A stretch of 55,291 nt of DNA from Firmicutes bacterium TM09-10. GTDB lineage: Bacteria > Bacillota > Clostridia > Lachnospirales > Lachnospiraceae. Location: positions 1 to 55,291 of the forward strand of contig QUKC01000020.1 of NCBI GenBank assembly GCA_003481005.1. The letters are read 5' to 3'. The translations under genes were made by a program, and so were the position numbers. The first letter of the stretch is position 1. Every line of letters begins with the position of its first letter. Under the pieces are notes generated by a model. It worked only from the letters and a program-made list of their open reading frames with translations. It had not been told where the DNA came from and ran no database searches. Shown one piece after another: positions 42,909 to 50,501 of the stretch.

Positions 42909-43050
42909 AGGGCGGCAAGCCCTTATCGGGTCAAGGGCGAAGCGCCTTGGCGGGTTGAGGGCGGCAGCCCCATCGGGTCAAGGGCGAAGCGCTTTGGCGG
43001 GTTGAGGGCGGCAAGCCCCATCGGGTCAAGGGTGAAACGCCTTGCCCAGC
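42909..43050. repeat. Three tandem GC-rich repeats of 46-49 bp before the relaxase
   Basis: Units start at 42909, 42958 and 43005. Each reads AGGGCGGCAAGCCC, then ATCGGGTCAAGGGCGAAGCG, then a CTTTGGCGGGTTG-like end, with few changes. Short internal dyads occur (GGGCGAAGCGCC, AAGCGCTT). The 527-base gap 42646-43172 holds these, the inverted repeat above, and no convincing gene. Confidence 0.75.
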
Positions 43051-43172
43051 TAGAGTTGATGCCTGCGTCAATTCGTACTGGGTATTACCTGACGCAAAGC
43101 CACGCAGGTTCGGCAGCTTCGCAGCCCTCCCCCTTACGGGGGAAATCTTCAAACGGGAAGGAGGATTCAGGC

Positions 43173-44402
43173 TTGAAACTAACACGGCACAATGGGCGTT
43201 CCGGCAAAAACGGCACTTATAATCCCCGGCACAATGACCGCCGCTTCGATGTGGGGAACAGTGAGCATATTGACTCGGAACGGGCAAAGAAAAATATTTA
43301 TTGGGACTGTTACCGGGGCTACACTACCGCCGGGAGCCGGGAGGATTCCTCCCAGCCGGATTGCAGCTTTGAACAGATTGAGCGGATGTATTACACGGAG
43401 CATTATTCTGATTTTGTGGATGCCCAGAACGCAAGGAATGAAAAGACCCGGCACACGGAGCGCAACCGCACTGTAGGAGATTTGCTGAAGAATAACAAAA
43501 CCTGCCCGGAGGAAACCATCTACCAGATTGGGACGGTGGAGGAATCCGTCCCGCCAGAGGTATTGTTTCGGATTGTAAATGAATTTTACGGAGAGTTTGA
43601 ACGGCGCTTCGGCTCTCATGTTCATCTCCTTGACTGGGCGCTTCATCTGGATGAGGGCACGCCCCATATCCACGAACGTCATGTATTCGACTGCAAGAAC
43701 CGGTACGGCGAATTATGCCCCCAGCAGGAAAAGGCGTTGGAGGAACTGGGGATTCCCCTGCCTGACCCGGATAAACCGAAAGGCAAGCATAACAACCGCA
43801 AACAGACATTTGATTCCGTTTGCCGCACCATGCTTTTCGACATCAGCAGGCGTCATGGCGTCCATCTTGAGCAGGAGCCGTCCTATGGGGGACGGGAGTA
43901 TCTGGAGAAGCAGGACTATATCCTGATGAAGCAAAAGGAAAAACTGGCGGCGCAGGAGCAGAAGCTGGAAGAACTGACATTGAAAATTGAGGATGTGGAG
44001 ACGCTGCTGGACGATGTTTCCGATGCCGCCTATGACAAGGCGGTGGAGGTCGTGGCGGATGCCGTCCGGCTGGAAACCCATAAGGAGGACATCAGGCTGG
44101 TAGAGGAATCGAAAAAGTGGGTTCTTTCCCCGGAACGGAAAGCCCCGCAAAAAGAACGGGAATACGCTGCTGCCCGTCTGGATGGGGTTATCACGAAAAT
44201 AAAAAGTACCATGCAGACCGCCTTTGCAAAAATCCAAAAAGCACTTATGCAGCCGGAAACCAAACAGGCAGGGAAAGAAAAAATCAAGGAAAAAGCAAGG
44301 GAATCCATCCGGGAGCAGCTAAAAAAAGCGCAGGAGGAAATGGCAAAACGGGAAGGCGTGCGCCGCAGACCAGAACGAAAGCAGCCGGATATGGAACGGT
44401 AG
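43173..44402 (+). CDS. MobV-like (Pre/Mob) relaxase
   Basis: Start is TTG 43173, after AAGGAGG; the frame is open into the repeats upstream. 409 residues. The relaxase signature His-Leu-Asp-Glu-Gly-Thr-Pro-His-Ile-His (about residue 165) is the motif III of MobV/Pre proteins. Upstream it has Asn-Glu-Lys-Thr-Arg-His-Thr-Glu-Arg-Asn-Arg. The C-terminal third is a long charged coiled coil (about 250-405). It should nick oriT and lead the strand during mobilization, using a helper's transfer machinery. Candidate oriT structures lie in the gap just upstream. Confidence 0.8.
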   Translation: MKLTRHNGRSGKNGTYNPRHNDRRFDVGNSEHIDSERAKKNIYWDCYRGYTTAGSREDSSQPDCSFEQIERMYYTEHYSDFVDAQNARNEKTRHTERNRTVGDLLKNNKTCPEETIYQIGTVEESVPPEVLFRIVNEFYGEFERRFGSHVHLLDWALHLDEGTPHIHERHVFDCKNRYGELCPQQEKALEELGIPLPDPDKPKGKHNNRKQTFDSVCRTMLFDISRRHGVHLEQEPSYGGREYLEKQDYILMKQKEKLAAQEQKLEELTLKIEDVETLLDDVSDAAYDKAVEVVADAVRLETHKEDIRLVEESKKWVLSPERKAPQKEREYAAARLDGVITKIKSTMQTAFAKIQKALMQPETKQAGKEKIKEKARESIREQLKKAQEEMAKREGVRRRPERKQPDMER

Positions 44403-44436
44403 GGAGCTTTCTGTAGGATTGGAAGGAGGATTGAGC

Positions 44437-45063
44437 TTGGATGTATTTGAAGCGGTAAAGCAGGCTGTCACCACAAGGCAGGCTGCGGAGCATTATGGAA
44501 TCCATGTAGGAAGGAACGGCATGGCGTGCTGCCCCTTCCACAAAGATAAAACGCCCAGCCTGAAAGTGGACAAACGCTTCCACTGCTTCGGCTGTCAGGC
44601 AGACGGCGATGTGATTGATTTTGCGGCAAGGCTCTTTGACCTGTCCGGCGTGGATGCGGCGAGACGGCTGGCGGCGGATTTTGGAATCCCTTATGACAGC
44701 CGGGGCAGGTCTTTGCCAAAGCCGGTAAAGCGGAGCATACCGGCGGAGCTTCGCTTTTTGCAGGCGGAACAGAAATGCTTCCGTGTGCTTAGCGATTATT
44801 ACCATCTGCTGGGAAGATGGAGAACGGAACACGCCCCAAAATCGCCGGAGGACACATGGCATCCGCTGTTTGCGGAAGCCTTGCAGAAACAGGAGTATGT
44901 AGGGTATCTGTTAGACACGCTGCTTACCGGCGGTGCGAAAGAAAAAGCCGATATTATCATCGGGCACGGGAAGGAGGTGGAACGGCTTGAAAAAAGAATA
45001 TCAGAGCTTACCGGCAGCCACAAGGAACGCACTGCAAGCCGCAGCCGACAGCCTGAGCGGTGA
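44437..45063 (+). CDS. CHC2 zinc-finger primase-like protein
   Basis: The start is TTG 44437, seven bases after GGAAGGAGG. 208 residues. The DNA-primase CHC2 finger is plain: Cys-Cys-Pro-Phe-His-Lys-Asp-Lys-Thr-Pro-Ser-Leu ... His-Cys-Phe-Gly-Cys (about residues 28-55), followed by Asp-Val-Ile-Asp-Phe. There is no Toprim catalytic domain, so it may work with a host or separate primase, or bind DNA at the element's origin. Its 3' end overlaps the VapE gene by 77 bases. Confidence 0.85.
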   Translation: MDVFEAVKQAVTTRQAAEHYGIHVGRNGMACCPFHKDKTPSLKVDKRFHCFGCQADGDVIDFAARLFDLSGVDAARRLAADFGIPYDSRGRSLPKPVKRSIPAELRFLQAEQKCFRVLSDYYHLLGRWRTEHAPKSPEDTWHPLFAEALQKQEYVGYLLDTLLTGGAKEKADIIIGHGKEVERLEKRISELTGSHKERTASRSRQPER

Positions 45064-46408
45064 CAAAACAGTTTCCGAAGTCCGGGATATGCTGGAAGTG
45101 ACCCAGAAGGGGCAGACTGCAAACACGCCGGGAAATTACCGAACAGTATTCCTCCATGACCCGCTCTTAAAAGGGGCGTTCAGCAACAACCTGCTGACCG
45201 ATCAGGTGGATATTGTGAAGCCCCTCGGCTGGTATCGGGACGGAAGCCGGCTGACAGACGTGGACATCCAGTATCTGGTTTTGTATCTGGAAGAACACTA
45301 TGGTCTGACCTCGGAAAAGCGGATTGAAGGGGCAATTAAGGTCGCTGCCAACGAATACCGCTACCATCCCATCCGTGATTATTTAAACAGCCTTTCGTGG
45401 GACGGGACGGAGCGGGTGCGCTTCGCTTTGCACCGGTTCCTCGGCGCAGAGGTGAACGATTATAACTATGAGGTTCTCCTGCTGTTCATGTTGGGAGCCA
45501 TTACACGGGTATTCAAGCCCGGCACAAAGTTTGAGGTCATGCTCTGTCTGGTAGGCGGTCAGGGAGCCGGAAAATCCACCTTTTTCCGGTTCCTTGCCGT
45601 CCGGGACGAGTGGTTCTCCGATGATTTGCGCAGGCTTGACGATGATAACATCTACCGCAAGCTGCAAGGTCACTGGATTATTGAAATGTCGGAAATGATT
45701 GCTACCGCAAATGCAAAGAGTATTGAGGACATCAAGGCTTTTTTAAGCCGCCAGAAGGAAACCTATAAAGCCCCTTATGAAGTCCATCCGAAAGACCATA
45801 AGCGCCAGTGTGTCTTTGCCGGTACTTCCAACACACCGGATTTCCTGCCCCTTGACCGTACCGGCAACCGCCGGTTTCTGCCTGTTCTGGTGCAGGCGGA
45901 AGCGGCAGAGGTTCATATTTTGGAGGACGAACCGGCTTCGAGGGCTTATGTCAGCCAGATGTGGGCGGAGGTTATGGAGGTTTACCGGCGGGGAGAAGGA
46001 AAGCTGAAACTAAGCGCAGGCATGGAACGTTATCTGAAAGAGCATCAGAAATTATTTATGCCGGAGGACACGTTTGCCGCCCGGATTCTAAACTTCCTTG
46101 ACGGTTATGGAGGAAAGATGGTCTGCTCCCTGCAAATCTACTATGAGGGGCTGGGGCATCCGTCCTATGAGGAACCGAAACAGTATGAAATCCGGGACAT
46201 CAATTCCGTAATGAAGAACTATGCGGCAGGCTGGAAAGCCTTTGAAAATCCCAGACATTTTCCTGCTCCCTACCACCGGCAGAAGGGATGGGAACGGACA
46301 GAGCCTGACAACGGAGGACAGGAAAAATCCGATTTTCAATTTTTACCGGAGGAAGAAGCCGTCCAGCTTGGGCTGCCGGAGGAATGGCTGCAAAGGGAAA
46401 AGGCGTAG
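44987..46408 (+). CDS. VapE-family P-loop ATPase (virulence-associated E), replication protein
   Basis: The start is TTG 44987, preceded by AAGGAGGTGG, inside the primase-like gene. 473 residues. A phage/island replication ATPase of the VapE (PF05272-like) group: Val-Gly-Gly-Gln-Gly-Ala-Gly-Lys-Ser-Thr (Walker A, about 180-190), Ile-Ile-Glu-Met-Ser-Glu-Met (Walker B-like), Phe-Ala-Gly-Thr-Ser-Asn (sensor) and Gly-Asn-Arg-Arg-Phe-Leu-Pro-Val (arginine region). With the CHC2 protein it resembles a primase/helicase pair for autonomous replication of the excised circle. Confidence 0.88.
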   Translation: MKKEYQSLPAATRNALQAAADSLSGDKTVSEVRDMLEVTQKGQTANTPGNYRTVFLHDPLLKGAFSNNLLTDQVDIVKPLGWYRDGSRLTDVDIQYLVLYLEEHYGLTSEKRIEGAIKVAANEYRYHPIRDYLNSLSWDGTERVRFALHRFLGAEVNDYNYEVLLLFMLGAITRVFKPGTKFEVMLCLVGGQGAGKSTFFRFLAVRDEWFSDDLRRLDDDNIYRKLQGHWIIEMSEMIATANAKSIEDIKAFLSRQKETYKAPYEVHPKDHKRQCVFAGTSNTPDFLPLDRTGNRRFLPVLVQAEAAEVHILEDEPASRAYVSQMWAEVMEVYRRGEGKLKLSAGMERYLKEHQKLFMPEDTFAARILNFLDGYGGKMVCSLQIYYEGLGHPSYEEPKQYEIRDINSVMKNYAAGWKAFENPRHFPAPYHRQKGWERTEPDNGGQEKSDFQFLPEEEAVQLGLPEEWLQREKA

Positions 46409-46410
46409 CC

Positions 46411-46607
46411 GGTTGTCAGCCGGTTGCCGCCCCCGTTGTCAAGCCCGTTGTCAGGGGGAGAGCCTGCAAACGGCTTATTTTATGGCTTTTTTCCTTCTGA
46501 CAACGAAAGCAACGAAAAAATCAGAAAAAAAGAAATCAGGACAGGAAACGGTATGCCGGGGATTGTGTACGGGGTTTTTAAATGCCCGTTGTCAGACTTC
46601 GTTGTCA
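46411..46607. repeat. Cluster of CGTTGTCA octamers, possible iterons
   Basis: CGTTGTCA at 46434-46441, 46446-46453, 46587-46594 and 46600-46607, reversed (TGACAACG) at 46498-46505, and a variant GGTTGTCA at 46411-46418. They fill the 276-base gap between the VapE gene and the next small gene, with two close pairs 12-13 bases apart. Could be binding sites for the element's replication protein or a regulator. Confidence 0.6.
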
Positions 46608-46684
46608 GGCTCCCATCTGACCGGCAGACCGCACGCAGCACCCGGACAGTAACGCTCCGGGTTATTTTATGGAGGTAAATGCCT

Positions 46685-46873
46685 ATGGCAGAAAGAAAGC
46701 AGAGCAACTACCCGGCAAAGGTGCAGGAACCGGAACGGAAATGCCGGGGTGTCCGGTTCATCGTCTCCCGTGAGTTTGCAGGCAGCCAGACCATGCAGCA
46801 AGCCTTTGAGCAGCTTATTGAGCGGCAGACCTGTGAACGGTTTGAGGAATGGATGGGGCAAAAAGCCAGTTAA
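46685..46873 (+). CDS. Small basic mobile-element protein (62 aa)
   Basis: ATG 46685 lies nine bases after GGAGG; the ATG at 46679 is too close to it. 62 residues with Phe-Ile-Val-Ser-Arg-Glu-Phe-Ala-Gly-Ser-Gln-Thr-Met-Gln-Gln-Ala-Phe-Glu-Gln-Leu-Ile. Similar small proteins commonly precede the recombinase gene in such elements; role unknown. Confidence 0.65.
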   Translation: MAERKQSNYPAKVQEPERKCRGVRFIVSREFAGSQTMQQAFEQLIERQTCERFEEWMGQKAS

Positions 46874-46897
46874 AAGGCTGAAATCCGGCGAAAACAG

Positions 46898-46929
46898 TTG
46901 AAAGGACGGCGGGGGCATGGTATTATAAT
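46898..46929 (+). promoter_or_regulatory. Promoter of the serine recombinase gene
   Basis: TTGAAA (46898-46903), a 17-base spacer and TATTAT (46921-46926), overlapping TATAAT (46924-46929). Ends 35 bases before the ATG. Confidence 0.6.
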
Positions 46930-46963
46930 GGTATCGTGTCCCTGTTCGTAGAAGGAGAACACT

Positions 46964-48613
46964 ATGAACAGGAATAAAAAAATAGTCAAAAAAATAACCG
47001 CCCTTTATTGCAGGATTTCCCTTGACGATGGCAACGCAAACGAGAGCATGAGTATTTCCAACCAGAAGCTCCTGCTCAAAGACTTTGCCGAAAAGAACGG
47101 TCTGCTCCCTTATGAATACTATGTAGATGATGGCTACACGGGGCGCAACTTCAACCGTCCTTCGTTTAAACGCATGATTGCCGACATCGAAGCTGGGAAG
47201 GTTGGCTGCGTCATTACCAAAGACCTTTCAAGGCTTGGCAGAAACTATATCGAAGCGGGCGGCTATATCGAAGTCTTTTTCCCAAAACACAATGTAAGAT
47301 ATATTGCCGTCACGGACGGCGTGGACAGCCTGACCCGTCAGGAAATGGACATCACGCCCTTTAAAAATATCCTGAATGATATGTACAGCCGGGATATTTC
47401 CAAAAAGGTGCTGGCTGGACGCATGACCCGTTCCCGTCAGGGTAAATTCTGCGGAGGTCAGCCGCCCCTTGGCTTGATGCGTGACCCGGCTGACCGAGGT
47501 CATCTGGTGCTTGACCCTCAAACAGCCCCCACAATCCGAAAGATATATGACCTTGCATTAAACGGCTGGGGCTGTATGCGGATTGCAAAACAGCTCATGG
47601 AAGAAAAAATCCCGATCACACGGGTAAAAAGCAATACGGACTGTGATGTCAACTATTATTCGTGGGGAAGCGCAAGAATCAGCCATATCCTTCGGAATCC
47701 TTTTTATAAGGGCGCACATCTGGTCTGCCGGACACATCAGAAAGGAATCCGCTCCGGCACCGTGGACATCATTCCCCGCAAGGAATGGGAAGTCATAGAA
47801 GGCTGCCATGAAGCCATTGTAAGCCCGGAGGATTGGGAGAAGGTGCAGGAACTGATTGACCGCCGCCCTCCCATCATGCAGGGGAATGCCTGCCCTTTTT
47901 ACAACCTGTTTCACGGCATGGTTTACTGTGCCACCTGCGGCAAGTCCATGCAGGCTCGCTATGAGAAGGTCGGAAGGACGGGGAAAAACCGCTTCACCGG
48001 CAAGGAACGGGAGCCGATTGATAAGGCATATTATATCTGCCAGACCTATAACCGGCTGGGGAAGGACGCCTGCACCAGCCACAAGATAGAAGCGAGGGAC
48101 TTATATAACCTTGTGTTGAAGGATATTCAGGAATTGGCAGAAATGGCGTTGAAGGATGCAGACGCTTTCTACCAGCGGCTGTGCAGCCGTATGGAACGGA
48201 GGTATTTGTCGGATGCTTCCGATATGGAGAAGGAACGGGAACGGCTGGAAAAGCGGAATCAGGAGATTGACGAAATGTTTTTAAACCTCTACACCGATAA
48301 GGCAAAAGGAATCCTGTCAGAGCAGCGTTTTCTAAAGCTGACGGCAGCGATGGAGAAGGAACAGGAGGAAAACCAGAGCCGCATCAAGGATTTGTCCCTT
48401 CTCCTGCACCGCTCTAACGAGCAGGAAAACGATGTACGAAGCTTTATCCGGGAAATCCGCCAATACGCAGCGATTCAGGAGCTGGACGAAACCGTATTGA
48501 ACCGCCTTATCAGCCAGATTCTGGTAGGCGAAATAAACAAGGTTGATGGGGAAAAGGTTCAGGAAGTCAAAATCATTTATAACTTTGTCGGGGAAATACC
48601 GGCGGCACAATAA
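46964..48613 (+). CDS. Large serine recombinase (TnpX-like)
   Basis: 549 residues. The resolvase domain holds nucleophile Ser19 in Tyr-Cys-Arg-Ile-Ser-Leu-Asp-Asp-Gly and the Asp-Leu-Ser-Arg-Leu-Gly-Arg-Asn active-site segment (about 89). A recombinase domain (about 170-290) and a zinc ribbon (Cys-Ala-Thr-Cys-Gly near 327, with Cys-x-Thr-Tyr and Cys-Thr later) follow. Then comes a coiled coil (about 410-490) and a C-terminal tail. It should excise and insert the element at a GT/AC core. GAAGGAG precedes the ATG. Most similar in layout to TnpX of Tn4451-type elements. Confidence 0.95.
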   Translation: MNRNKKIVKKITALYCRISLDDGNANESMSISNQKLLLKDFAEKNGLLPYEYYVDDGYTGRNFNRPSFKRMIADIEAGKVGCVITKDLSRLGRNYIEAGGYIEVFFPKHNVRYIAVTDGVDSLTRQEMDITPFKNILNDMYSRDISKKVLAGRMTRSRQGKFCGGQPPLGLMRDPADRGHLVLDPQTAPTIRKIYDLALNGWGCMRIAKQLMEEKIPITRVKSNTDCDVNYYSWGSARISHILRNPFYKGAHLVCRTHQKGIRSGTVDIIPRKEWEVIEGCHEAIVSPEDWEKVQELIDRRPPIMQGNACPFYNLFHGMVYCATCGKSMQARYEKVGRTGKNRFTGKEREPIDKAYYICQTYNRLGKDACTSHKIEARDLYNLVLKDIQELAEMALKDADAFYQRLCSRMERRYLSDASDMEKERERLEKRNQEIDEMFLNLYTDKAKGILSEQRFLKLTAAMEKEQEENQSRIKDLSLLLHRSNEQENDVRSFIREIRQYAAIQELDETVLNRLISQILVGEINKVDGEKVQEVKIIYNFVGEIPAAQ

Positions 48614-48622
48614 CGACAGCAG

Positions 48623-48655
48623 CCCTTCTTCCATTCCGGGAGAAGGGTCTTTTTT
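48623..48655 (+). terminator. Terminator after the serine recombinase gene
   Basis: CCCTTCT pairs with AGAAGGG around CCATTCCGGG-type loop, followed by TCTTTTTT. Confidence 0.85.
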
Positions 48656-48679
48656 CGGGCATGGAAAAAGCCGGGGCTT

Positions 48680-48886
48680 TTATTCTCCGGCTTCCGGGAT
48701 AAATTCCAGATGTTCCAACGCATAGCGCAGAGCCATGCACATAAGTTCATTGCGGGAGCGGTCGCTTTTGGCTGACAGTTTATCAAATTCCTCCTGCAAT
48801 TCCCTGTCTATCCGAAGCGTCATCACTACGGACTTATCTTCCTTTCTGTCCGGCTTCTTCTGCCTTACCACAAACTTATCTGCCAC
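48680..48886 (-). CDS. Ribbon-helix-helix (CopG-type) protein
   Basis: 68 residues. The short strand Val-Val-Met-Thr-Leu-Arg-Ile-Asp is followed by two helices (Glu-Leu-Gln-Glu-Glu-Phe-Asp-Lys-Leu ... Ser-Arg-Asn-Glu-Leu-Met-Cys-Met-Ala-Leu), the typical RHH fold. GGAGGTG precedes the ATG. Divergent from the DUF6809-like gene, with two similar AT-rich sites between them, so likely a repressor of both. It may act in copy control or partition of the element. Confidence 0.85.
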   Translation of the reverse strand: MADKFVVRQKKPDRKEDKSVVMTLRIDRELQEEFDKLSAKSDRSRNELMCMALRYALEHLEFIPEAGE

Positions 48887-48897
48887 ATTACACCTCC

Positions 48898-48976
48898 GTA
48901 TTACAAATATGCAATCATTATAAACGATTTTGCTTGACTTTTATATATCACATGATAGAATACAAATATGTAATAC
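48898..48976. promoter_or_regulatory. Paired sites (48898-48916, 48958-48976), probable RHH operators
   Basis: GTATTACAAATATGCAATC and, on the other strand, GTATTACATATTTGTATTC share GTATTACA and an AT-rich centre. They lie in opposite orientation, 60 bases apart, flanking the promoter at 48934-48961. Confidence 0.5.
48934..48961 (+). promoter_or_regulatory. Promoter of the DUF6809-like gene
   Basis: TTGACT, a 16-base spacer and TAGAAT, ending 43 bases before the ATG and overlapping the right-hand RHH site. Confidence 0.65.
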
Positions 48977-49004
48977 ACATTTATGATACAAGGAGGACAA
49001 AAGA

Positions 49005-49283
49005 ATGAAAAGCGTATTGGAGCAGCTTTATGACGGGGAAATCTATCCAGCCGAACAGGTCAACGTCAGGACGGAGGGATACCAGCAAATGCGCCGGGAA
49101 CATTACAGCCACTACGAGGATTTCATCGAACAGCTAAAAACGCTCAACCCGCCGCTTGACGAGCGTTTCATAGAGATTATGGACGAGCAGCTTGACGCAC
49201 TCCCGCTTGAAACAGCAGAAACCTTTATTTTCGGTTTCCGGCTTGGGGCAAAGATTATACTGGAAGTGCTTGAGGACAGGTAA
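49005..49283 (+). CDS. DUF6809-like small protein
   Basis: 92 residues starting Met-Lys-Ser-Val-Leu-Glu-Gln-Leu-Tyr-Asp-Gly-Glu-Ile-Tyr-Pro-Ala-Glu, ending Phe-Ile-Phe-Gly-Phe-Arg-Leu-Gly-Ala-Lys-Ile. This pattern matches the small helical DUF6809 family of Firmicutes mobile elements, recalled from general knowledge. AAGGAGG precedes the ATG. Function unknown; control by the adjacent RHH protein is likely. Confidence 0.7.
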   Translation: MKSVLEQLYDGEIYPAEQVNVRTEGYQQMRREHYSHYEDFIEQLKTLNPPLDERFIEIMDEQLDALPLETAETFIFGFRLGAKIILEVLEDR

Positions 49284-49436
49284 AAGAAATGAGAAAGACA
49301 GCCGTGGGTGGGAAGCGGCTGCCTTTTTTAGTAAACAAACGGTAAATTATGTGTTCCAATCAAAAACTAGAAAACCCTACATGATAAAGGCGGATTTGCT
49401 CTAGTCTTTTTATAATATTTACCTTCAAAAAAATAA

Positions 49437-49910
49437 TCATTCAATCCCATCTGACGAAACTGAAACAGTTTCAGAAGTTAAAGCAAAAAGGAGAGGAATG
49501 TTATATTTGTATAATATGCCATTTTCATAATCTGATAACTGTATCAAAATTGTGTCTGTTCTTGTGGTTTCATCTTTAGGTATTGTGTAAGTGAACGAGT
49601 TTTTTTGTGTATTTGATACTGTTCCGTTCTCGGCAGATGCGGAATAACTCCACTCTGTTAAGTCTGTCGAAATAATAACAGTAACCTCCTTCTCTTTTCT
49701 AATTTCCAAAGATGTTTTGTCTATCTGTACATTAAATGGTGTAGAAGCTGATAAATCTGACAATACTTCAATATTTTCAAATTCGTCCATTGACACAGTA
49801 TCTGCTTCAAGTGTGTGCGGTGGATTATTGCTTGTTGCTTTTTCTAAAGCACATCCAGATAAAAATAAACTTATAATTATACCGTAAAATAGATAAAACT
49901 TTTTTCGCAC
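49437..49910 (-). CDS. Predicted lipoprotein cargo of the element
   Basis: 157 residues. The signal peptide ends in the lipobox Leu-Ser-Gly-Cys (Cys20). The rest is a Thr/Ser/Glu-rich beta domain with Ile-Ser-Thr-Asp-Leu-Thr-Glu-Trp-Ser-Tyr-Ser-Ala, resembling an immunoglobulin-like or BACON-type fold, which is only an impression. More AT-rich than the element's mobility genes, so possibly acquired separately. Function unknown. Confidence 0.7.
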   Translation of the reverse strand: MRKKFYLFYGIIISLFLSGCALEKATSNNPPHTLEADTVSMDEFENIEVLSDLSASTPFNVQIDKTSLEIRKEKEVTVIISTDLTEWSYSASAENGTVSNTQKNSFTYTIPKDETTRTDTILIQLSDYENGILYKYNIPLLFALTSETVSVSSDGIE

Positions 49911-50049
49911 TTCAATACTCCTTTCAAAATAACAGAGGAAGTGAAATCATTAAACTACATTAAACAAAGCATTGAAAAGACCTACTAAAAATCTAGCAGT
50001 ACAATCAATGCTTTGTTTTTTAATCATAGGGCATTAAAATTAGCACTTG

Positions 50050-50355
50050 TTAATTAGCATCTCTAGCATAACCTTTATTGCAGTTTGTGCATTTTCCATT
50101 GACCCAGTTATGTGTCATTTGAATCGTTTCCGTTTCATAGATAGTAGTGGCACCACACGTCAAACACTGACGGTAATTATACACATGACGTGTTGCGCAC
50201 TTTTCCCAATCATCATATATACCCGGCATTTCATCTTCATACCCGTAATATCTGGGGCTGTCCCAGTTGTGGGTATGTGCTGCGAATACAGTCATCGGTG
50301 CAGCTACTATTCCAACAACCAATGAAAGTGTTAATACAATTTTTTTAAGTTTCAT
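50050..50355 (-). CDS. Small exported Cys/His-containing protein
   Basis: Start at 50355 after GGGAGG. 101 residues with a clear signal peptide (cleavage after Val-Phe-Ala-Ala). The mature part has His-Thr-His-Asn-Trp near its start and Thr-His-Asn-Trp-Val-Asn-Gly-Lys-Cys-Thr-Asn-Cys near its end. Cys-Leu-Thr-Cys lies between, giving two CxxC pairs and repeated His-Asn-Trp, possibly metal binding. Last gene before the right end of the element. Role unknown. Confidence 0.75.
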   Translation of the reverse strand: MKLKKIVLTLSLVVGIVAAPMTVFAAHTHNWDSPRYYGYEDEMPGIYDDWEKCATRHVYNYRQCLTCGATTIYETETIQMTHNWVNGKCTNCNKGYARDAN

Positions 50356-50501
50356 AGCTATCCTCCCTTTCAAATCCAAACAACTACTTACACAACTGAT
50401 ACGCTTTAATTATAACTAGAGATGTCAAAAAAATCAACAATTTTTTATTAAAAAATCATTTTTTTTTGGACATTGTGTAACAACTCGACCACGCCGGACT
50501 G

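Noticed and set aside
42673..42909. Cys-rich plus-strand frame of 78 codons in the gap before the relaxase
   Set aside because: No ribosome site, and it runs through the hairpin and inverted repeat that look like structural DNA.
42909..43050. CRISPR array
   Set aside because: The three GC-rich units are directly abutting tandem repeats without unique spacers, and no cas gene is present anywhere in the window.
42931..43287. Minus-strand frame with repeated Pro-Leu-Thr-Arg-Trp-Gly units
   Set aside because: The repeats are the tandem DNA repeats read backwards, overlapping the relaxase start; no support as a gene.
46424..46678. 84-codon plus-strand frame after the VapE gene
   Set aside because: No ribosome site; it covers the CGTTGTCA cluster and lacks protein-like features.
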